A stretch of DNA of 64,000 nucleotides from Allocoleopsis franciscana PCC 7113 (GTDB lineage Bacteria; Cyanobacteriota; Cyanobacteriia; Cyanobacteriales; Coleofasciculaceae), in NCBI RefSeq assembly GCF_000317515.1, contig NC_019738.1, positions 4,366,001 through 4,430,000 of the forward strand. Reading direction: 5' to 3'. The notes beneath the pieces are model-generated. The model had not been told where the DNA came from. It saw nothing but the letters and a program-made list of their open reading frames with translations, and did not search any database. Below are positions 58,228 through 64,000 of the stretch, in pieces (position 1 is the first letter of the stretch; each line of letters opens with the position of its first letter). The translations under genes and the position numbers were made by a program.

Positions 58228-58368
58228 ATGTTCAACCGACTTCTTCAAGCCGCCACCCTAACGTTTTTGCTGAATCTACTGGCGTATATCAGTCCGCCAG
58301 AGCGTCACCAGTCTAGCCAGGTATTGTCCCCGGCGATGAGTCCAAAACTAGTACTGAGTTTCCGATAG
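58228..58368 (+). CDS. 46-residue small hydrophobic/exported peptide
   Basis: ATG 58228 follows GAGGAG at 58214-58219, a good ribosome-binding site. The peptide has a basic-hydrophobic N-terminus (MFNRLLQAATLTFLLNLLAY) and a polar Ser/Pro/Gln-rich remainder ending LVLSFR. It could be a small membrane or exported protein. The rest of 57931-58510 shows no gene; TTTTAGATTT word repeats occur near 58446. Confidence 0.4.
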   Translation: MFNRLLQAATLTFLLNLLAYISPPERHQSSQVLSPAMSPKLVLSFR

Positions 58369-58510
58369 CGACTTCCCTTGGAGCCGCATTACCCTGATCT
58401 ATTCATCGCTTCCACACTTTCAAGGCCGTGTATTGGCACTCTTGATTTTAGATTTCGGATTTTAGATGGGGAAGATTGAACCCAGATCTCAAATTACCGG
58501 AGTTTGACGC

Positions 58511-59620
58511 TTAGCCCCTAGATTTTTTCAGTTCCCTGAGCAGGGATTCGGCTTGCTGAGTTCCTTCCTTTTGGCTCTGACGCCGATAAAGCTCCAGCGC
58601 TGTTTCGAGTGCAGTGATTGCCTCCGTCTTGCGATCGCGTTTTTTTAGAGCAACACCCAGTTTGTAGTAGGCTTGCGCGTTTTGGGGGGCGAGTTCAATC
58701 AAGCGTCGATAGGCAATAATCGCTTCCAGGTAATTCTCCTGCGCCAGTAAAATTTCCCCAATGGATAATTGCGCTTCTACAGAATCAGGTTGGATTGCCG
58801 TGGCTCGTTTGAAAGCTTGCAAGGCATCGGATAAATCTTTTTGGGACTGTAAAACGTTCCCGATTTGAATATGAACTTGAGCATTTTTAGGTGCCAACCG
58901 CGCTGCCTTTTCCAAGGCAGTGAGTCCGGCTGTTGTATTCCCTTGATGTACTAAGGCTTTTCCTAAACTGAGCTGTACGCTGGCTTTTTCGGGAGCTAGA
59001 TTGGCGGCCTTTTGCAGTGCCCTTAAGGCATCTGGGTATTGCTGTTTTTTTAAAAAGACTAAGCCCATTAACTCATGAGCTTCCGCATTTTGGGGTTGCA
59101 ATTCTACAACTTTTCGATAAGCCGCGAGCGCTCCGTCATAATCTTTCTGACGCAGGAGTACGATCCCTAATCCCAAATAAGCATTGACATTTTTGGCGTT
59201 TAATGATGTAGCACGGCGATAAGCAGCAGCGGCACTGGCATTATCTCCACTATTAGCCAGACTGTAGCCCAAGGCATACTGAAAATCGGCATTGTTGGGG
59301 TCAAGGGCGATCGCCTGTTGATAGGCTCTGACGGCTTCTGTAAAATGGCCCTGACGCGCTTGTAAATAGCCGATGCCAGAGAAAAGTCTAGGATTTTTGG
59401 GATCGAACTGACGCGCTTGTTGATAAATGGCGATCGCTTGGGCATATTTTCCTGCATCAACATACTCTTGTCCCTGACGCAGGAGTCGATTCAGTTGTTG
59501 ATTCTGCGGTGCTGAGGCAACTCTTTGGAGTTGACGACCTTGGGCGTTTGCGGGTTCTAGGGTTGTCAGCCCAGTTAACAACAGGCTACTGATTAATACA
59601 AAGGAAATCTGCTTTTGCAC
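58511..59620 (-). CDS. exported TPR-repeat protein
   Basis: From GTG 59620 the product has 369 residues: a signal peptide (QKQISFVLISSLLLTGLTTL, cleavage near ANAQ) and about nine tetratricopeptide repeats of 34 residues. The repeats carry the usual W/Y-LG-Y-A-P pattern, for example AVRAYQQAIALDPNNADFQY and AIAIYQQARQFDPKNPRLFS. TPR arrays scaffold protein complexes; no partner domain is present. The open frame extends to ATG 59755, but that start would bury the signal peptide and leave 18 bp to the divergent gene. Confidence 0.8.
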   Translation of the reverse strand: MQKQISFVLISSLLLTGLTTLEPANAQGRQLQRVASAPQNQQLNRLLRQGQEYVDAGKYAQAIAIYQQARQFDPKNPRLFSGIGYLQARQGHFTEAVRAYQQAIALDPNNADFQYALGYSLANSGDNASAAAAYRRATSLNAKNVNAYLGLGIVLLRQKDYDGALAAYRKVVELQPQNAEAHELMGLVFLKKQQYPDALRALQKAANLAPEKASVQLSLGKALVHQGNTTAGLTALEKAARLAPKNAQVHIQIGNVLQSQKDLSDALQAFKRATAIQPDSVEAQLSIGEILLAQENYLEAIIAYRRLIELAPQNAQAYYKLGVALKKRDRKTEAITALETALELYRRQSQKEGTQQAESLLRELKKSRG

Positions 59621-59773
59621 GGTCAAAATGTTTGGGGGTAGTCGGTGCAATGTCTCAGTGTTACGATCACTGAAACTGTTAATCAGGATTAAATTGGCCT
59701 GGGAAATGGCGATTATTAATGCCCTTTCTCTTGCCAAGAAATGATCGAAAGTCATTCTACCAGAGGATCGTTA

Positions 59774-60109
59774 ATGATTGTAACGACCACCGACATTATT
59801 CAAGGCGCGACCATTGAAGCGTATTTAGGGATTGTCACAGCAGAGGTTGTCTATGGCACTAATGCCCTAAGAGATTTTTTTGCAGGAATTCGCGATGTGG
59901 TGGGTGGACGCACTGGCAGTTATGAGCGGGTATTTGAGAAAGGGCAGCAGGAAGCCATAGCAGAACTGCAAAAACGCGCTCAACGCTTAGGTGCGGATGC
60001 CGTCATTGGGATTGAAATCGACACGGGTACGATTAATGTTGACCAAAAAGGTGCGCTGCTGCTGATTACCGCTACAGGTACAGCCGTTAAGCTGGGAATC
60101 AGGCGTTAA
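59774..60109 (+). CDS. YbjQ family (DUF74) protein
   Basis: This 111-residue protein has the YbjQ signature: MIVTTTDIIQGATIEAYLGI, then FFAGIRDVVGGRTGSYERVF, QKRAQRLGADAVIGIEIDTG and a final GTAVKL strand. The family forms pentameric beta-rich assemblies of unknown function and is often called heavy-metal-binding-like. The start is ATG 59774; an in-frame ATG at 59741 adds 11 residues without support. A convergent-type hairpin follows. Confidence 0.9.
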   Translation: MIVTTTDIIQGATIEAYLGIVTAEVVYGTNALRDFFAGIRDVVGGRTGSYERVFEKGQQEAIAELQKRAQRLGADAVIGIEIDTGTINVDQKGALLLITATGTAVKLGIRR

Positions 60110-60200
60110 GGTTCAGTCGGGGAGTCGGTTGAACGATTGAAGGGCAGTTAGGGGCAATCCCTCCGTAGTTGCCTTTCACTGAGTCAGCCCTAAATTATAA

Positions 60201-60223
60201 AAGCCGCCCTTAGTGAGCGGCTT
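60201..60223 (+). terminator. hairpin terminator after the YbjQ gene
   Basis: AAGCCGC (60201-60207) pairs with GCGGCTT (60217-60223) around a 9-nt loop, extended by flanking TTATA/TATAA. There is no long T-run, so termination efficiency is uncertain. The following spacer to 60556 (333 bp) shows no gene. Confidence 0.5.
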
Positions 60224-60556
60224 CTATAATCAATTTTGCGAATTAGGGGTTAAATATAGAGGGTATTTCATAGCATCTGACAACTCCAATAATAATCCAT
60301 CTAAAGGTAGAACCCTAGTTAGATAAGGAAACTTCACACGAAAAACATCAAGCGGAGGAAGCCTATCAAGACTTGATGAAAATTGGAAAACTGTAAAACG
60401 TTATACAGAATATTTGAGCCATAATCTAACTCAAGTCAACACAAATACGCAAAAAATCAGCGCTCTCAAGAGCGCTTTACTAAATCTTCATTCAATTTCC
60501 TCTGGTCATCAAAGTTACTTTATGCAAATTCAGGGCAGGAAAAGCGATTCTTATAA

Positions 60557-61108
60557 ATGAGCCAAATGGAGCTGAAGACACCAACGGCAATTATAGGGTC
60601 ACCAACAAAAAGCATGATGACTGTAGAGACTTATATCGAATATCTCAAAAAGCTCGATGGTATTGCAGAACTGCGTTCTCCCTCCGGACAGTTCTTGGGT
60701 CGATTAGAGAGCAAGCCTTATTCTTTCTACTCCATCATTAATGTTCAAGGATTCTACGGTAACTCTACTTCTTCAACGAGTATCCGTAATAGCTCCAGTC
60801 AGTACGGTGGCTTAAAGGGAATTTATAGCCCTTTTAATCCAAATTGTCCCAACCCGCCCTTCATTTCTTGCTCAGGCCAGCCCTTGATGGTCGTGACGCG
60901 AAATCCTAAAATCTTGACATTTGGATTGAATAGCATCACCCCAGATTTTCTCCTTGCTTTCTATGAAATATTGGGTAAATCCAAACCGCAGGAAGTTTCC
61001 AGGAAGCTTTTGGCTTTAAGCAGAACCAGAGTTACGGCGATAGATGTTCAGCATACGGTTGTTGTGCCAGGGAATATCAAGGAAGAGTGTCTTACTTTGA
61101 GTCGGTGA
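60557..61108 (+). CDS. cyanobacterial hypothetical protein with G-Y-G/SxxS beta motif
   Basis: The 183-residue product has a central segment SGQFLGRLESKPYSFYSIIN, then GFYGNSTSSTSIRNSSSQYG and GIYSPFNP, and a polar/aromatic C-terminal region. Families with repeated YGSxYSxxSxxN motifs after a GxFLG strand are common in cyanobacteria and have no known function (from memory, not searched). No signal peptide is visible. The ISKra4-type element begins 88 bp downstream. Confidence 0.55.
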   Translation: MSQMELKTPTAIIGSPTKSMMTVETYIEYLKKLDGIAELRSPSGQFLGRLESKPYSFYSIINVQGFYGNSTSSTSIRNSSSQYGGLKGIYSPFNPNCPNPPFISCSGQPLMVVTRNPKILTFGLNSITPDFLLAFYEILGKSKPQEVSRKLLALSRTRVTAIDVQHTVVVPGNIKEECLTLSR

Positions 61109-61237
61109 GGAGTTATATAGCCCTTCTCGATTGAGTGTTGTACACTCTGACACTTCTGGAAAATCTCTGTCCACCTCTGCCTAACCCTCTCTTAAGGGGA
61201 GCATCCCAATTTTGCAAGAAGGCAAGAGAACGGGAAG

Positions 61238-61266
61238 TTTATTCGCGATTTTTACTCGCGAATAAA
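61238..61266. repeat. IS hairpin 1 (CGCGATTTTTACTCGCG)
   Basis: TTTATTCGCGA (61238-61248) and TCGCGAATAAA (61256-61266) form an 11-bp stem around a 7-nt loop TTTTTAC. It lies 41 bp inside the left end of the IS, upstream of the transposase frame. Confidence 0.75.
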
Positions 61267-61325
61267 GGCCGACTAGGCGGATGTTGCCCTAACTGCGACA
61301 ATTTAATTAGTTAGGGAGCCTCTTT

Positions 61326-61598
61326 ATGACAATGACACCAGAAGACAAAAAACTTTTAGCCGACCATATCAAGGCGATAGCTAAAATTCTCTATAAAAAT
61401 ACTCCACAAGAGAAAATTGAGACGTTAGAGGGTATTGAAACAGCGGTGCGCGACCAAGTGCTAGAACATGTCAGCCCCCAAATAACCTTTTTTTATCGGA
61501 GAAAAGACGGGAACAGAATCGGGACGCATCCGAACGATAAGAAGTTGTGTGGGTCGGATAAAAATCACTCAAAAACAAGCGTCACGTTTAGGAATTGA
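61326..61598 (+). CDS. ISKra4 family transposase, N-terminal frame
   Basis: The first frame encodes the N-terminal part of the transposase: MTMTPEDKKLLADHIKAIAK, YKNTPQEKIETLEGIETAVR, VSPQITFF. After the T7 run at 61488-61494 the sense frame changes: the second frame reads IGEKTGTESGRIRTIRSCVG, which fits the family better than the first frame. Joining needs a +1 shift, transcript slippage on the T-run, or the copy is inactivated by an indel. A ribosome-binding site-like AGGGAG precedes the ATG. Confidence 0.8.
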   Translation: MTMTPEDKKLLADHIKAIAKILYKNTPQEKIETLEGIETAVRDQVLEHVSPQITFFYRRKDGNRIGTHPNDKKLCGSDKNHSKTSVTFRN

Positions 61599-62403
61599 GC
61601 CGTATCGACGGTTAAGTCCTCTTCTGGAAAAATGCTGTTTATTACTTGCAGCAAATGAATCATTTCAAGATGCAGAGAATGACCTGAAAGTCTTGACCGG
61701 GGTAGAAGTAGGTCACAGCACTCATCATCGCCAAGCCCAGAAAGTAGAGCTATCGCCACCTAATATTAAACAAAAACTGACAGAAGTTTGTCTCGATGGT
61801 GGGAAAGTGCGTTTACGCTCACAGGAAAAAGGTAAACCCGCCTACTGGAAGGAGTATAAAACCGGACGACTACAAGGAATATATTACGGAGCCTTCTTTC
61901 AAGATAATTTTTCTCTAATTAATTGGGTGAACAGCCAAAACCTGGCTCGAACCATTTATTGCTTGGGTGATGGACACGATGGGGTGTGGAACCTATTTGC
62001 ACAAATAGCCGACGACCAGACCCGACAAGAAATTCTTGACTGGTATCATTTGAAAGAGAACCTCTATAAAATTCAGGCATCGAAAAAGTTTTTAGAACAA
62101 ATCGAAGCAGATTTGTGGCAAGGAGTGGTCGAAGAAGCGATTAGTAAACTCCGGAAAACTAACTATGTCGGGGCTACTAACTTTATAAGTTATCTACGTA
62201 AACATAGGCATCGCTTAGTCAATTATATGTACTTTCAAGCCGAACAATTAAGTTCGATTGCTTCGGGAGCTGTAGAGTCTGCGGTCAAACAGATAGACAA
62301 GCGGCTACAAATAGTCGGCGCTCAATGGAAGTCCCAAAATTTACCGCAAATGCTGCAACTGCGGTGCGCTTATCTGAATCGACAGCTTGCTCCAAGCGCT
62401 TAA
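61549..62403 (+). CDS. ISKra4 family transposase, main catalytic frame
   Basis: The frame is open from before 61497 and continues as VGRIKITQKQASRLGIEPYR to the stop at 62403. DDE-type features include an Asp in VCLDGGKVRLRSQEKGKPAY, the Asp pair in TIYCLGDGHDGVWNLFAQIA with WYHLKENLYKI, and the C-terminal glutamate helix IASGAVESAVKQIDKRLQIV. This is the pattern of ISKra4/ISMich2-type enzymes. The start at 61549 (GTG) is only the first start codon in frame; expression probably depends on fusion with the upstream frame. Confidence 0.85.
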   Translation: MGRIKITQKQASRLGIEPYRRLSPLLEKCCLLLAANESFQDAENDLKVLTGVEVGHSTHHRQAQKVELSPPNIKQKLTEVCLDGGKVRLRSQEKGKPAYWKEYKTGRLQGIYYGAFFQDNFSLINWVNSQNLARTIYCLGDGHDGVWNLFAQIADDQTRQEILDWYHLKENLYKIQASKKFLEQIEADLWQGVVEEAISKLRKTNYVGATNFISYLRKHRHRLVNYMYFQAEQLSSIASGAVESAVKQIDKRLQIVGAQWKSQNLPQMLQLRCAYLNRQLAPSA

Positions 62404-62443
62404 AAAACCCAAAAACAGTATGAAAAGAAGCACGCTGCTTTTT

Positions 62444-62464
62444 TTCGCGAGTTACAATCGCGAA
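62444..62464. repeat. IS hairpin 2 (inverted CGCGATTGTAACTCGCG)
   Basis: TTCGCGA (62444-62450) pairs with TCGCGAA (62458-62464) around GTTACAA. Its reverse complement matches hairpins 1 and 3. It sits between the transposase stop and the passenger gene, 19 bp before the passenger's ATG. Confidence 0.7.
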
Positions 62465-62482
62465 TAATTAGGATTTATCTTT

Positions 62483-62893
62483 ATGCCTCGAAAGACTTCC
62501 AAGGATATTGAGCGAGATAAACTCGCTCGATTTGAGCGTATTAAAAAGGCGATAGCAGCGTTAGAAAAACAACAAAGACAAATATTAAAACAGGGTGAGC
62601 TGGCTCCATCCGGGGCTTGGGTAGCGCGTTATCAAGTTCGGCAAAATAATAAGAAATATTGGTACTACAAATTACAAGTGCCGACTCCATACTTCCCATG
62701 CGCGACCTCCGAAGAGTTGAGTAAATACAAGCATCTGGGGAAAGCTGGTACTACTGACCATATAGATGCTGTCATGTCTGTTTTTAGGCGTTCTGTTATC
62801 GATGAGATACAGAAGCTCATCCGTTCCCTAGATGATTGCTTGCTGGATATTACTTCTGGAGCCGAGCAGGAGGAAGAAAAACCGCAGGATTGA
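62483..62893 (+). CDS. IS passenger protein, DUF6788-like
   Basis: The 136-residue protein has a basic N-terminal helix (MPRKTSKDIERDKLARFERI, AIAALEKQQRQILKQGE). A small beta-rich motif GAWVARYQVRQNNKKYWYYK follows, similar by eye to the RYRR/YYYL core of DUF6788 proteins found near transposons. The rest is acidic-helical (FRRSVIDEIQKLIRSLDD) with a Glu-rich tail. It has no transposase motif. It lies between two hairpins of the same type inside the IS, so it may bind them or regulate transposition (inference). Confidence 0.6.
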   Translation: MPRKTSKDIERDKLARFERIKKAIAALEKQQRQILKQGELAPSGAWVARYQVRQNNKKYWYYKLQVPTPYFPCATSEELSKYKHLGKAGTTDHIDAVMSVFRRSVIDEIQKLIRSLDDCLLDITSGAEQEEEKPQD

Positions 62894-62904
62894 ATCTCCC
62901 GAAG

Positions 62905-62929
62905 TATTCGCGATTATTACTCGCGAATA
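62905..62929. repeat. IS hairpin 3 (CGCGATTATTACTCGCG)
   Basis: TATTCGCGA (62905-62913) pairs with TCGCGAATA (62921-62929) around TTATTAC. It lies 39 bp inside the right end of the IS, mirroring hairpin 1, just after the passenger stop codon. Confidence 0.75.
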
Positions 62930-62968
62930 ATGGCTGTCCCTTTATTTTTGCACAATTGGGATGCTCCC

Positions 62969-63869
62969 GACACATGAGCCTTGCGGAAAACAACTAATTA
63001 TCGCCCTAGATAGAACTCAGTGGAAAGAGAATAATATCTTGATGGTGAGTGCGATTTATCAGAAGCGAGCCTTGCCCGTATTTTGGATTTTATTGGATAA
63101 AAAGGGAACCAGTGACCTCAGAGAGCAACAAATCGTTTTGCGACCCGTAATTAAGTTATTTAAAGCCTATAAAATAGTGATTATAGGTGACCGAGAATTT
63201 CATAGTGTCGAACTGGCGTACTGGTTACACAAGCAAAGGGTTAATTTTGTGTTTCGCCAAAAGAAAGACACAACCTTTCGGCAAAATCGACAAAAATTTA
63301 AGTCGCTGTCTCAGGTGGAGATATCTCCTGGGATGAAACAATTTTTAGCTGATATTAACTTGACTCAAAAGAAAGGATTTGGTCGGTTTAATTTAGCGAT
63401 TTATTGGAAGAGAAAATATAAAGGAAAACAACAACAAACCCCTTGGTATCTTTTAACGAATTTACCCGATTGTGAAACGGCTGTCAAAATCTATGGAAAA
63501 CGCTTCGGGATAGAAGCCATGTTTAAAGATTGTAAAACGGGAGGCTATAACCTCGAAGGTTCACAAGCTTCATCCGATAGATTAGTCCGTTTAGTCTTGT
63601 TAATTGCCCTCGCTATGTCTGCTGCGTGGTTGCAGGGTCAACACACCTCAACTGGAGGTCAATCTTTCTATATTTGTCGGCAAAAAGAAACCCACAGAAC
63701 TCGCCGAAGACATAGCAACTTTTGGATAGGTTTATATGGGTACAATTGGATAGCTGCTTTTCATGAGTGTCAGGATTGGGTGGAGGAATTAATCACTTCT
63801 GTTCGCAATAAGCTTCCTTTTTATCAACGGGGGGTGAGGGCGATAACGCTTATACAGAAAGCCTTCTAG
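62969..63869 (+). pseudogene. IS4 family transposase, N-terminus missing
   Basis: After the IS end the frame reads THEPCGKQLIIALDRTQWKE and continues for 300 residues. The DDE residues are in IALDRTQW (first Asp), IIGDREFHSVELAYWLHKQR (second Asp) and YGKRFGIEAMFKDCKTGGYN, the IS4 Y-(2)-R-(3)-E-(6)-K signature. The N-terminal part of a normal IS4 transposase is absent, and the sequence left of the ISKra4-type element is unrelated. The element is therefore truncated. The ATG at 62961 belongs to the ISKra4 terminal repeat and is not a real start. Confidence 0.88.
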
Positions 63870-63891
63870 GGCGCTTGTCGCCCCCTGAATT

Positions 63892-63921
63892 ACCCCCCTT
63901 TTTAAGGGGGGCAGGGGGGAT
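63892..63921. repeat. CCCCCTT-AAGGGGG dispersed repeat
   Basis: ACCCCCCTTTTTAAGGGGGG folds into a G+C-rich hairpin followed by GCAGGGGGGAT, the same type as at 46474-46503. The last 78 bp of the window hold no confident gene; a frame reading SKPGVLGTQAAELLQTLAG runs off the right edge. Confidence 0.55.
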
Positions 63922-64000
63922 CTAGAGGGGTTGGGGGAGAGGTCAAAACCGGGTGTACTAGGAACACAAGCCGCCGAATTACTGCAAACTTTGGCAGGTT

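Larger units (their letters stand above)
61197..62968 (+). mobile_element. ISKra4-type insertion sequence with passenger gene
   Basis: The 1772-bp element is bounded by inverted repeats GGGAGCATCCCAATT (left, 61197 on) and AATTGGGATGCTCCC (right, to 62968), extended by TGCAA on both sides. It encodes a two-frame transposase, a passenger protein and three hairpins of one type. The ends match the MITE at 8630-8792. The flanking octamers CTCTTAAG and GACACATG differ, so there is no target duplication; the right flank is the inside of an IS4 transposase gene. A deletion or recombination after insertion is implied. Confidence 0.85.

Noticed and set aside
63923-64000. Start of another gene at the right edge
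   Set aside because: A frame reading SKPGVLGTQAAELLQTLAG looks coding-like, but no start codon context or domain can be judged from 78 bp.

Overview
The window is cyanobacterial chromosome. The octamer GCGATCGC and its shorter core GCGATCG recur in genes and spacers (for example near 5289, 6474, 17542, 18074 and 28341). The genes include cyanobacterial hallmarks: an ndhA-ndhI-ndhG-ndhE cluster of NDH-1, a CAAD-domain thylakoid protein, a carotenoid oxygenase, a PEP-CTERM remnant and a Tat-exported Mn superoxide dismutase. The many repeats, insertion sequences and AAA/GAF signalling proteins fit a large-genome filamentous cyanobacterium (inference; I cannot name the species). No rRNA, tRNA or CRISPR array was found.

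Layout. 1-4109: the end of one AAA-like (AAA_35-type) gene, then a second AAA-like protein fused to four GAF domains. 4123-9529: AI-2E transporter, LapA-like protein, ScpA, a sugar-nucleotidyltransferase, a 163-bp MITE with target-site duplication, and a DUF924 protein. 9658-12128: methyltransferase and ABC-class ATPase. 12431-15430: NDH-1 operon ending in a hairpin terminator. 15547-18528: a DUF6745 protein with a remnant of a paralogue, then leuC. 18608-22087: small exported protein, an 11-residue-repeat LEA-like protein, a methyltransferase, and leuD. 22516-29986: aquaporin, CYTH protein, CAAD protein, recF, P-type Ca-type ATPase, lipid kinase. 30130-35669: two-partner-secretion outer-membrane transporter with its N-terminus apparently in another frame, DUF4912 protein, exported MnSOD. 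35790-41262: HAD phosphatase, membrane sensor kinase, Uma2 nuclease-fold protein, CobW GTPase. 41367-44438: an internally deleted IS1634-type element that cuts a subtilisin-like protease at its catalytic histidine. 44803-53319: argB, an Asn/Tyr-rich exported protein, an orphan 522-residue membrane protein, a PEP-CTERM remnant, an ABC-2 permease, carotenoid oxygenase, aroK, a LapA-like protein, ubiX. 53470-60109: RNase II/R, clpP, a TPR protein, a YbjQ protein. 61197-63869: an ISKra4-type insertion sequence with a passenger gene and three near-identical hairpins, abutting a truncated IS4 transposase.

Housekeeping functions (leucine, arginine and shikimate pathways, NDH-1, RecF, ScpA, ClpP, RNase) are interleaved with accessory genes. 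The most notable non-gene structures are three. The ISKra4-type element shares terminal inverted repeats with the MITE 52 kb away. A CGCGATTNTNACTCGCG hairpin is repeated three times around the IS genes. Intergenic spacers repeatedly contain low-complexity word repeats (GGTTGAAGG, CCCATTACCGATTA and similar).
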